A DNA stretch of 9,404 bases, taken from the NCBI GenBank assembly GCA_017413145.1, contig JAFPUX010000223.1:1-9404 (forward strand). The letters are read 5' to 3'. The stretch comes from Kiritimatiellia bacterium. Its GTDB lineage: Bacteria > Verrucomicrobiota > Kiritimatiellia > RFP12 > UBA3636. Of this stretch, positions 1 through 6,735 are shown piece by piece. Positions within the stretch are counted from its first letter, which is position 1; every line of letters starts with the position of its first letter. The position numbers and the translations under genes are program-made. Below the pieces are notes generated by a model. That model made no database searches, was not told the origin of the DNA, and saw only the letters and a program-made list of their open reading frames with translations.

Positions 1-1
1 C

Positions 2-1885
2 AACATCCCCGAGAACCCGCCCGAGCTGCGCGGCGTCACCGGCCAGCTCTACGGCGGCGACAAGCTCAACCGCCTCCGCCAGGAGGTCCTGCTCGGCGTC
101 GGCGGCCTGCGCGCCGTCGAGGCGCTCGGCTTCGAGGTCGCGTGCTCGCACATGAACGAGGGCCACGCCGCGTTCCTCGGCCCGGAGCGCATCGCGAACA
201 CGATGGCGCGCAGCGGCCTCACGTTCGACGAGGCGAAGGCGTTCGTCCGCCGCACCTCCGTCTTCACGACGCACACGCCCGTGCCCGCCGGCAACGAGAC
301 GTTCGACCTCGGGCTGCTCTGGCCGCAGCTGCAGGCGTTCGAGAAGAACGGCGGCCTGCCCGCCGAGACCGTCAAGGCGATGGGCCGCGCGACCGGCGAC
401 ACCTCGAACGAGCTCTCGATGACGATCCTCGGCCTCAACTGTTCGCTCTTCTGCAACGGCGTCGCGAAGCTCCACGGCGTCGTCGAGCGCGACATGTGGC
501 ACCACCTCTGGCCGGAGTTCCCGGTCGACGAGGTCCCGATCGGCCACGTCACCAACGGCATCCACGTCCCGACCTGGATCAGCACCGACAACGAGCGCCT
601 CTACGCGACCGTCCTCGGGCCCGACTGGGACAAGGAGACGCTCGAGGAGTCGCGCGCCGCCCGCATCGACCACCTCGCCGACGAGGAGCTCTGGCGCGTC
701 CACGAGGCCGCGCGCGCGCATCTCGTCCGCTCCGCGCGCGAAATCCTCGAGCGCTCCGCGCACCGCCGCCACGGCTCCCCCGCCGAGGTCGAAGCGTGCC
801 GCAACGTGCTCGACAAGGACGCGCTCACGATCGGCTTCGCCCGCCGCTTCGCGACCTACAAGCGCGCGACGCTGCTGCTCTCCGACCCCGACCGCCTCAA
901 GCGCCTTCTCTGCGACGACGCGCACCCCGTGCAGATCGTCTTCGCCGGCAAGGCGCACCCGGCCGACAACGGCGGCAAGGAGCTCATCCGCCGCATCGTC
1001 GAGTTCTCCAAGGACCCGGCCGTCAAGGGCCGCATCGTCTTCCTCGAGAACTACAACATGCACATCGCGCGCCGCATGGTGCGCGGCGTCGACGTCTGGC
1101 TCAACACCCCGCGCCGCCCGATGGAGGCCTCCGGCACGTCCGGCATGAAGGCGTGCGTGAACGGCGCCATCCACGTCTCCACGCTCGACGGCTGGTGGCC
1201 CGAGGGCTACTCCCGCGAGTGCGGCTGGCAGATCGGCGACGGGCAGGAGTTCGCCGACGAGGGGCAGCAGAACTGGAACGACGCGCAGTCGCTCTACAAC
1301 CTGCTCGAGACCGAGATCGTCCCGACCTTCTACGACCGCCCGCACGGCGAGCTGCCGCTGCGCTGGATCGCGATGATGAAGGAGTCGATCAAGATGTCGA
1401 TCTCGCGCTTCTCCTCGACGCGCATGGTCTCCGACTACTTCCGCAGCTCCTACGAGCCCGCGCTCGCGAACTTCGCCGAGCTCTCGGCCGCGGACTTCGC
1501 CGCCGTCCGCCAGGACATCGCGCGCCGCAACGCGCTCTGGGCCAAGTGGGACGGCGTCTGCGTCGAGTCGGTCGAGACCGACCGCGACCTCGTGCGCAGC
1601 GTCGTCGGCGACTCGTTCGAGGTGACCGCCAAGGTGCGCCTCGAGGGCGTCGACCCGGCGGACGTGCGCGTGGAGCTCTTCCTCGGCCGCCCGGACGCCT
1701 CCGGCGAAGTCCACGGCGGCGCGGCGCTCCCGATGGAGCCCGCGAAGAAGCTGAGCGCGTCGCTCTACCTCTACAAGCTCCAGGTCCCGTGCGACCGGAC
1801 CGGCTCGTTCGCCTTCTCGGCGCGCGTGGTCCCGGCCTCCGACGCCTGGCGCACCTCGATGCCCGGCTACGTCCGCTGGGCGTAG
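2..1885 (+). CDS. glgP: Alpha-glucan (glycogen/maltodextrin) phosphorylase, 5'-truncated by the window
   Basis: This GT35 enzyme releases glucose-1-phosphate from alpha-1,4-glucans in the cytoplasm, using pyridoxal phosphate (PLP). The open frame runs in from the window edge, and the first codons (YGGDKLNRLRQEVLLGVGG, then HMNEGHAAF) are already conserved phosphorylase core, so the true start lies upstream and 627 residues are visible. Further landmarks in order are TTHTPVPAGNE, TNGIHVPTW, ARRFATYKRA, FAGKAHPADNGGKE and PMEASGTSGMKACVNGA. In the last of these the Lys codon at 1148-1150 should carry PLP. The last ~120 residues form the small beta-rich C-terminal domain typical of the shorter, bacterial/archaeal alpha-glucan phosphorylase branch rather than the E. 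coli GlgP/MalP branch. The ATG at 152 is internal (HMNEG) and not a start. The gene ends 129 bases before the RND gene, which has its own promoter, so they are probably separate transcripts. Confidence 0.95.
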   Translation, partial: NIPENPPELRGVTGQLYGGDKLNRLRQEVLLGVGGLRAVEALGFEVACSHMNEGHAAFLGPERIANTMARSGLTFDEAKAFVRRTSVFTTHTPVPAGNETFDLGLLWPQLQAFEKNGGLPAETVKAMGRATGDTSNELSMTILGLNCSLFCNGVAKLHGVVERDMWHHLWPEFPVDEVPIGHVTNGIHVPTWISTDNERLYATVLGPDWDKETLEESRAARIDHLADEELWRVHEAARAHLVRSAREILERSAHRRHGSPAEVEACRNVLDKDALTIGFARRFATYKRATLLLSDPDRLKRLLCDDAHPVQIVFAGKAHPADNGGKELIRRIVEFSKDPAVKGRIVFLENYNMHIARRMVRGVDVWLNTPRRPMEASGTSGMKACVNGAIHVSTLDGWWPEGYSRECGWQIGDGQEFADEGQQNWNDAQSLYNLLETEIVPTFYDRPHGELPLRWIAMMKESIKMSISRFSSTRMVSDYFRSSYEPALANFAELSAADFAAVRQDIARRNALWAKWDGVCVESVETDRDLVRSVVGDSFEVTAKVRLEGVDPADVRVELFLGRPDASGEVHGGAALPMEPAKKLSASLYLYKLQVPCDRTGSFAFSARVVPASDAWRTSMPGYVRWA

Positions 1886-1911
1886 CGCCCCCTTGCCGCC
1901 GGGCGGGGCGC
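1885..1911 (+). terminator. Possible hairpin terminator after glgP, overlapping the next promoter
   Basis: gcgcccc (1885-1891) and ggggcgc (1905-1911) are a perfect 7-bp inverted repeat with a 13-base loop, starting on the last base of the glgP stop codon. No T-run follows, so intrinsic termination is uncertain. The right arm lies in the spacer of the predicted RND promoter and the loop contains its -35 box, so the dyad could equally be an operator. Confidence 0.3.
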
Positions 1912-1921
1912 GTGGTAGAAT
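1893..1921 (+). promoter_or_regulatory. Sigma70-type promoter for the leader ORF and RND permease
   Basis: The -35 is TTGCCG (1893-1898), the spacer is 17 bp, and the -10 is TAGAAT (1916-1921), preceded directly by TGG as an extended -10. It has the same form as four other promoters in the window. Transcription should start near 1928-1929, where an ATG lies. Confidence 0.6.
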
Positions 1922-1928
1922 GTCCGGC

Positions 1929-2018
1929 ATGCTCCTCCGTTTTTCCGCCGTTCCGCCCGCCGCGGCCGATTTCCGTTCCATCCGCCGTCCGCCGGCGGTC
2001 CGGAGGAGCGTCCGGTGA
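1929..2018 (+). CDS. Possible 29-aa leaderless leader peptide upstream of the RND pump
   Basis: An ATG at 1929 lies 7 bases after the -10 box, at the predicted transcription start. It opens a 29-codon frame beginning MLLRFSAVPPAAADF and ending PPAVRRSVR. The frame ends at a TGA (2016-2018) that overlaps the GTG start of the RND gene (2015-2017) as GTGA. Seven of 29 residues are Arg, five of them in the last eleven codons, and there are two Pro-Pro pairs. The RND Shine-Dalgarno GGAGGAG (2002-2008) lies inside the frame, so ribosomes finishing the leader would arrive at the RND start. No family is recognised. The frame is short, so chance is a real alternative; the support is the coincidence of promoter, ATG and stop positions. 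Confidence 0.35.
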   Translation: MLLRFSAVPPAAADFRSIRRPPAVRRSVR

Positions 2019-5000
2019 AACTGTCCGAGACCGGCGTGCGGCGCCCCGTGGCGACGCTGATGGCGTTCGTCGCGGTGTTCATCCTCGGCTGCATCGCGTG
2101 GCAGCGCCTCGCGGTCGACATGATGCCCGAGATCGAGAGCCCGTCGATCTCGGTCTTCACCCGCTGGGACGGCGCCTCCACCGAGGACGTCGAGCAGCAG
2201 ATCACGCGCGTGATCGAAAGCGCGCTCGGGTCCGTCACGGATCTCGACGAGATCACGTCGACGACGAGCGAGGGCGTCTCGCGCGTGACGTGCAAGTTCA
2301 AGTGGGGCACGGAGCTCGGCGAGGCCGCGAACGACATGCGCGACCTGCTGGAGCGCGCCAAGCGCCGCCTGCCGGACGACGCGGACGACCCGGTGATGTT
2401 CAAGTTCAACACCGCCAACATGCCGATCCTCGGCTTCTCGGTCACCGCGACGGAGAACATCGAGAAGCTCGAGGACACGGTGAACGACGACATCGTCGAC
2501 GTCCTCAAGCGCGTCCCCGGCGTCGGCACGGCGGAGGCGTTCGGCGGCCTGCAGCGCCAGATCAACGTCTTCCTCGACCCGGCGAAGCTCTCCGCCCACG
2601 GCCTCTCCGTCGCCGCGATCGCGGCGGCGATCGACGCGGACAACCAGACGGAACCGGCCGGCAACGTGAAGATCGGCACGGTCGACTACACGATCCGCGT
2701 GCCGGGCGAGTTCGCGACGCCGGAGGAGGTCGGGCTCGTCGTGGTGAAGCGCGACGGCGACCGCGTCGTGCGCGTTTCCGACGTGGCGCGCGTGGAGGAC
2801 GGCTTCGCGGAGGAGACGCGCGTCGTGGAACGCATGGGCCGCGCCGGCATGATGGTCGACGTGCAGAAGCGCTCGGGCGAGAACACGATGGCCGTCGCGC
2901 GGCGCGTGATGGACAAGTTGGAGGAAATCAAGCGGAACCTCCCGGCGGACTATTCGATCGACCTGGTGTTCGACACGAGCGACATGATCGGCAAGTCGAT
3001 CCGCTCGGTCGGGCACACCGTCGCGTGGGGCGGCCTCTTCGTCGTGCTCGTCACGCTCTTCTTCCTGCGCTCGGCGCGCACGTCGCTCGTCATCGCGCTC
3101 ACGATCCCCTTCTCGCTCATCATCGCCTCGGTGTTCATGTTCCTCAAGGGCTGGACGATCAACCTGATGAGCCTCTCGGCGCTCGCGCTCGCGGTCGGCA
3201 TGGTCGTCGACAACGCGGTCGTGGTGCTGGAGAACGTCATCTCGCACGTCTCGCGCGGCGCCGGCCGGCGCGAGGCCGCGATGTTCGGCGCGGACGAGGT
3301 CGGCACCGCGATCCTCGCCTCGACCCTGACGACGATCGTCGTGTTCGTGCCGCTCGTCTTCGTGGACGGCGTGACGGGCATCATGCTCGGACAGCTCGGC
3401 GGCATCGTGACGGCGACGCTCGTCGCGTCGGTCGTGTGCTCGCTGCTCCTCACGCCGATGCTCGCCTCGAAGCTCCTGCGCCCGCCGCCGGCGGGCAATG
3501 GCGCCTACGCGCGCTTCTACGCGTGGAGCGAGGCGCGCTTCGCCGCGGTGGAGCGCGGCTACGGGCGGCTCCTCTCCGCCGCGCTGCACGCGCGCTGGCT
3601 CGTCGTGCTCGCCGCGGCTCTCGTGGTCTTCCTCACCGTGCGCGGCTTCGGAACGCTCGGCAGCGAGTTCATGGGCAAGGAGGACACGGGCCAGCTCTCG
3701 ATCAACTACCAGCTCCCGCTCAGCACGCGCTACGAGATCACGGCCGCGACCGGCCGCCGCATCCTCGAAGTGGTGCACCGCGTCTGCGGCGACGACAAGA
3801 TCGTCTCCGAAATGCTCCGCGCCGGCGGCTCGGGCGGGTTCGGCGGCGGCGGCGGTTCGCACGCCGGCATGATCCGCCTGCGCCTCGTCGACGCGAAGTT
3901 CCGCGACAAGACCGCCGACGAATACGGCGACGCGATCACGCGCGAGGTCTCGCAGTGGCCGGAGATCGTCAAGGTCTTCTCCAACTCCGGCAACTTCCTC
4001 AACCGCATCCTCATGGGCGGCGGCGCGAACCTGCTGATCGAAATCTACGGCTACGACCTGGAGCAGACCACCGCGATCGCCGAGCGGATCAAGGCGATCG
4101 CGCAGGAGACGCCCGGCTCGCGCGACGTCCGCGTCTCGCAGGACATGGGCAAGCCCGAGCTCTCGATCGCGATCGACCGAGCGAAGGCCTCCGCGATGGG
4201 ACTCACGATGCAGGAGATCACGGAAACGGTCTCCGCGCTCTTCCAGGGCGCCGACGCCTCGCAGTACCGCGAGGGCGAGGACGAATACGACATCACGCTG
4301 CGCCTCGCCGAGCCGGACCGCGCGTCGATCGAGGACATCCGCCGCACGGAGCTCCCGCTCCCCGGCGGCGGGCGCGTGCGTCTCGACGCCATCGCGCAGG
4401 TCGTCGAGGGAACGGGCCCCGTGAGCATCACGCGCAAGAACCAGCAGCGCATCGTCAACGTCGAGTTCGACGCGGCCGAGGGCCGCCCGGAGGGCGACGT
4501 GATGGCGGACGTGCGGCGGCGCATTGAATCGGAGATCATGCTGCCGAACGGCGTTTCCGTGGAATACGGCGGCATGATCGAGGAGCAGGAGAAGAGCGAA
4601 AAGGCTCTCTCGATGATGATCATGCTCGGCATCGTGCTCGTCTACATGGTGATGGCGGCGCAGTTCGAATCGCTCGTGCACCCGCTGCTCATCATGTTCG
4701 CCGTGCCGTTCGCGTTCTCGGGCGTCGTCGTGGTGCTCTCGCTCACCGGGACGCCGCTCTCGATGTCGGCCTACATCGGCATGGTGCTGCTCGTGGGCGT
4801 CGTCGTGAACAACGCCATCGTGCTCGTGGACTACGTGAACCTTCTGCGGGCGCGCGGCCGCGCGCTCCGGGACGCCATCGTCGAAGGCGGCCGCCAGCGC
4901 CTGCGCCCGGTGATGATCACGACCTGCACCACGGTTCTCGGCATGATGCCCATGGCGACGAGCCACGGCGACGGCTCCGCGACCTGGCGCCCGCTGGGCC

Positions 5001-5134
5001 TCGTGGTCGTCGGCGGCCTCGCCGTCGCGTCCCTCGTCTCGATGGTCCTCGTCCCGACGCTCTACTACATCGTCGAGCGCCGCCGCGCCGCGCATGCCGA
5101 GAATCAAGTTTCCATCCAACATTCCAACCCGTGA
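2015..5134 (+). CDS. RND-family efflux transporter permease (AcrB/HAE-like)
   Basis: This is an inner-membrane, proton-driven pump subunit of 1039 aa, the full length for the AcrB family. The GTG start has Shine-Dalgarno GGAGGAG (2002-2008) six bases upstream, no in-frame start lies just before it, and MKLSETGVRRPVATLM is a normal RND N-terminus. TM1 is near residues 12-30. The first periplasmic porter domain follows, then TM2-6 near 333-488, TM7 near 526-545, the second porter half, and TM8-12 near 863-1020. TM4 carries GMVVDNAVVV (D399, N400) where AcrB has two Asp. TM10 carries GVVVNNAIVL (N932, N933) where AcrB has a Lys; both patterns are usual in less-studied RND clades. A glycine-rich loop at 603-619 sits where AcrB has its switch loop. 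No adaptor or outer-membrane channel gene is adjacent. The last ~10 residues are encoded in lower-GC DNA that continues into the next gene. The substrate is unknown. Confidence 0.93.
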   Translation: MKLSETGVRRPVATLMAFVAVFILGCIAWQRLAVDMMPEIESPSISVFTRWDGASTEDVEQQITRVIESALGSVTDLDEITSTTSEGVSRVTCKFKWGTELGEAANDMRDLLERAKRRLPDDADDPVMFKFNTANMPILGFSVTATENIEKLEDTVNDDIVDVLKRVPGVGTAEAFGGLQRQINVFLDPAKLSAHGLSVAAIAAAIDADNQTEPAGNVKIGTVDYTIRVPGEFATPEEVGLVVVKRDGDRVVRVSDVARVEDGFAEETRVVERMGRAGMMVDVQKRSGENTMAVARRVMDKLEEIKRNLPADYSIDLVFDTSDMIGKSIRSVGHTVAWGGLFVVLVTLFFLRSARTSLVIALTIPFSLIIASVFMFLKGWTINLMSLSALALAVGMVVDNAVVVLENVISHVSRGAGRREAAMFGADEVGTAILASTLTTIVVFVPLVFVDGVTGIMLGQLGGIVTATLVASVVCSLLLTPMLASKLLRPPPAGNGAYARFYAWSEARFAAVERGYGRLLSAALHARWLVVLAAALVVFLTVRGFGTLGSEFMGKEDTGQLSINYQLPLSTRYEITAATGRRILEVVHRVCGDDKIVSEMLRAGGSGGFGGGGGSHAGMIRLRLVDAKFRDKTADEYGDAITREVSQWPEIVKVFSNSGNFLNRILMGGGANLLIEIYGYDLEQTTAIAERIKAIAQETPGSRDVRVSQDMGKPELSIAIDRAKASAMGLTMQEITETVSALFQGADASQYREGEDEYDITLRLAEPDRASIEDIRRTELPLPGGGRVRLDAIAQVVEGTGPVSITRKNQQRIVNVEFDAAEGRPEGDVMADVRRRIESEIMLPNGVSVEYGGMIEEQEKSEKALSMMIMLGIVLVYMVMAAQFESLVHPLLIMFAVPFAFSGVVVVLSLTGTPLSMSAYIGMVLLVGVVVNNAIVLVDYVNLLRARGRALRDAIVEGGRQRLRPVMITTCTTVLGMMPMATSHGDGSATWRPLGLVVVGGLAVASLVSMVLVPTLYYIVERRRAAHAENQVSIQHSNP

Positions 5135-5154
5135 ACCCAACCACGAATGAATCC

Positions 5155-5877
5155 ATGAAAACGACAAGCACCCACAAACTCCGTTTCTCCATTCTCGTTG
5201 CCGCCGGTGCGTTGCTCCTGTCGGCCGGATGCGTTTCCCCGACCGTTCCCGCCGTAAACGCGGAAACGAAGGAGATCGACCTCGGAAAAGGCGTGAAACT
5301 GGAAATGGTCCGGCTTCCGAACGACTTGTGGTTCGGAAAATGCGAGGTCACGCAGAACCAATGGATGCGCCTGATGGACAAGAATCCGTCGCTTTACCAA
5401 GATGGCAAGAATCCCGTCGGCGCGGTATCGTGGAACGATTGCCTGAAATTCGTCGAAAAACTCAATGCCCTTCCCGCGGCCAAGGAATCCGGACTCGCGT
5501 TCCGCATGCCGGACGACGAAGAATGGGTGTTCGCCGCCAGCGCCGGCGCGGAGGGGAACGACGCCATCACGAAGCTTCCCGACGGCACGGAACTGAAAGC
5601 GGCCGATCTCGGCCGGATCGCCTGGATCGAAGACAACGCCGGACATTGGCAACATCCCGTTGGAAAGAAGATGCCGAACGCCTTCGGCCTGCATGATACG
5701 ATCGGAAACGCGATGGAGCTGACCCGTTCGAAACGCAATTCCAGCACCTTCGTCCGCCGCGGGGGTTGGCACGGTTGCAGTGCCGAAGACTGCGGGAAAC
5801 CGAGCTTTTGCCCGGCCGATGCCACGAATCCCGCCTGCGGCTTCCGCCTCTGCGCCGATCGGGCCGCGGACCGGTGA
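5155..5877 (+). CDS. FGE/SUMF1-domain (formylglycine-generating-enzyme-like) lipoprotein
   Basis: The product is 240 aa from the ATG at 5155. It has a basic N-terminus, a hydrophobic stretch and a lipobox ending LLSAGC (lipidated C26), so it is probably membrane-anchored. The rest is an FGE-sulfatase/SUMF1 fold (PF03781): CEVTQNQW, NPS..., NPVGAVSWNDC, RMPDDEEWVFAASAG, PVGKKMPNAFGLHDTIGN, RRGGWHGC and ACGFRLCADR. The usual GNVWEW is degraded to GNAMEL, and the stretch from there to RRGGW is shortened. Two cysteines (C208, C213) have the GG-x3-C-x4-C spacing of the catalytic pair in true FGE, but the following RYRxAAR is missing. Formylglycine synthesis is therefore unproven, and a binding or structural role is as likely. 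A GTG at 5131 (GTGA overlap with the RND stop) would add eight residues; I prefer 5155 for its better signal peptide, though neither start has a clear ribosome site. G+C is about 52% over 5281-5460 (hand count), far below its neighbours. Confidence 0.85.
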   Translation: MKTTSTHKLRFSILVAAGALLLSAGCVSPTVPAVNAETKEIDLGKGVKLEMVRLPNDLWFGKCEVTQNQWMRLMDKNPSLYQDGKNPVGAVSWNDCLKFVEKLNALPAAKESGLAFRMPDDEEWVFAASAGAEGNDAITKLPDGTELKAADLGRIAWIEDNAGHWQHPVGKKMPNAFGLHDTIGNAMELTRSKRNSSTFVRRGGWHGCSAEDCGKPSFCPADATNPACGFRLCADRAADR

Positions 5878-5924
5878 TCGGCCCGGAACGACCCGCCATC
5901 GGACCCCGGACGCAAAGAACGACC

Positions 5925-6215
5925 GTGAAACAACTTGCCGTCGCCAACGACATCGCGATCGACTCCGACATCCGCGCGCTGCTCGCGGAACTCGGCATCA
6001 AGGCCTGGACCCGCATCCCGCGCGCGGCGGGGCGGGGGCCGCGCACCGGCGCGCGGGAGGACGACCACGTGTGGCCGGGCTACAACGCCGTGACGCTCGC
6101 GGTCGTGGACGACGCGCTCGCGGCGCGCGCCCTCGACGCGCTTCGCGCTTTCCGCGAGGCGCACCCGAAGGCCGGCCTTTTCGCCTGGACGGTTCCCGTC
6201 GACGCCGCGCTCTGA
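5925..6215 (+). CDS. Small PII-like RND-associated protein (PG0541-like)
   Basis: The product is 96 aa from the GTG at 5925 (MKQLAVANDIAIDSDIRALL). The frame stays open upstream, but that part runs antiparallel to nothing recognisable and overlaps the FGE-like gene, so the start is placed where the beta-strand-like N-terminus begins. ELGIKAWTRIPRAAGRG, DDHVWPGYNAV (H48 to N54), then VVDDALAARALDALRAF and GLFAWTVPV fit the ferredoxin-like PII fold. They resemble the PG0541 family of transporter-associated proteins, as I recall it, which is encoded beside RND permeases. A role in sensing a ligand or gating the pump from the cytoplasm is inference. It is the next same-strand gene after the pump once the intervening FGE-like gene is set aside, and its GC-rich codon use matches the pump. 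No strong Shine-Dalgarno sequence is visible. The 28 bases to the convergent lipoprotein gene show no clear terminator. Confidence 0.75.
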   Translation: MKQLAVANDIAIDSDIRALLAELGIKAWTRIPRAAGRGPRTGAREDDHVWPGYNAVTLAVVDDALAARALDALRAFREAHPKAGLFAWTVPVDAAL

Positions 6216-6243
6216 GCGCGGCGCGCGGGGACGCGGGCCATCC

Positions 6244-6672
6244 CTACTTGCGCTCGCCCTTGTAGAGGATCGTCTTGTGCGGGTCGTGCCAGAACTCGAC
6301 GAACGTGAAGTCCATCGAGTTGCCGGAGAACGTCCCGGAAATCTCGCCCGTTCCGACGCCCGGGTTCTTCATCGGGCCGGAGAACTTGTTCCCGCTCGTC
6401 TTGTAGGTGCCGCTGACGCGGGTGCGCGACGCGGACGGCGTGTCCTTGATGTACCACGATCCGTCGGCGTTGAAGAAAACGTACCACGAGCCGGAACCGG
6501 ACTTCTCCCTGAGGAACCACGTGCCGACGATCGACGAGGATTGGGCCGCGTGGCGGGCGTTGGCCCCGCCGGCCGCGGCGGCGAAGGCCTCGTCGTCGTT
6601 GGAGACGAATTCGCAGCCGCAGAGCAGGGCGGCCGCGGCGGCGAGCGGAAGGAGACGGGAAAGACGTTTCAT
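6244..6672 (-). CDS. Small lipoprotein with a lipocalin-like beta domain
   Basis: The product is 142 aa. MKRLSRLLPLAAAAALLCGC is a lipoprotein signal with lipobox LCGC (lipidated C20). An Ala-rich linker (about 29-44) follows, then a Gly/Ser/Thr- and aromatic-rich region opening IVGTWFLREK and alternating short strands (SWYVFFNADGSWYI, VSGTYKTSGNKFSGP, EISGTFSGNSMDFTF). That order (GTW, aromatic strand, NADGS turn, SGTY) is the pattern of small lipocalin-like 'GTW' domains in secreted bacterial proteins. The ligand and role are unknown. It is read away from the rRNA/tRNA methyltransferase gene from a shared palindromic promoter region. Its ATG lies 8 bases after the -10 box with no Shine-Dalgarno sequence, so the mRNA is predicted to be leaderless. 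Its 3' end converges on the PII-like gene. Confidence 0.82.
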   Translation of the reverse strand: MKRLSRLLPLAAAAALLCGCEFVSNDDEAFAAAAGGANARHAAQSSSIVGTWFLREKSGSGSWYVFFNADGSWYIKDTPSASRTRVSGTYKTSGNKFSGPMKNPGVGTGEISGTFSGNSMDFTFVEFWHDPHKTILYKGERK

Positions 6673-6680
6673 GGGCGGCG

Positions 6681-6710
6681 ATTCTAGCAGAAAGCGGGTT
6701 GCCGCGGCAA
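6681..6710 (-). promoter_or_regulatory. Leftward promoter for the lipoprotein gene (leaderless)
   Basis: On the minus strand the -35 is TTGCCG (6710-6705), the spacer is 18 bp, and the -10 is TAGAAT (6686-6681), preceded by TGC. The start codon at 6672 is 8 bases downstream of the -10, at or next to the expected transcription start. Confidence 0.6.
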
Positions 6711-6726
6711 GCCGCTTTCTGCTAGA
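6683..6726. repeat. 44-bp near-perfect palindrome between divergent genes
   Basis: The left arm tctagcagaaagcgg (6683-6697) and right arm ccgctttctgctaga (6712-6726) are exact reverse complements. The centre ttgccgcggcaa (6699-6710) is itself a perfect palindrome, and the only mismatch is the g/g pair 6698/6711. The arms hold most of both -10 boxes and the centre holds both -35 boxes. Confidence 0.95.
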
Positions 6727-6728
6727 CT
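6699..6728 (+). promoter_or_regulatory. Rightward promoter for the RNA methyltransferase gene (leaderless)
   Basis: The -35 is TTGCCG (6699-6704), the spacer is 18 bp, and the -10 is TAGACT (6723-6728), preceded by TGC. The ATG at 6736 follows after 7 bases with no Shine-Dalgarno sequence. The spacer contains the -35 of the leftward promoter, so both cannot be occupied at once. Confidence 0.6.
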
Positions 6729-6735
6729 TCCCCGC

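Noticed and set aside
142..4527. A 1461-codon open frame on the + strand across glgP and the RND gene.
   Set aside because: Its translation is Arg/Ala/Pro-rich nonsense without motifs, while two well-conserved proteins occupy other frames. It is a shadow of GC-rich third positions.
5766..5924. An upstream extension of the PII-like gene to the ATG at 5766.
   Set aside because: The added residues overlap the FGE-like gene, are Arg/Pro-rich and resemble no PII N-terminus; the GTG at 5925 gives the family-like start.
6683..6726. The palindrome read as a bidirectional transcription terminator.
   Set aside because: Both neighbouring genes start here and read away, and consensus promoter boxes with correct spacing occupy both halves, so promoter/operator is the better reading.
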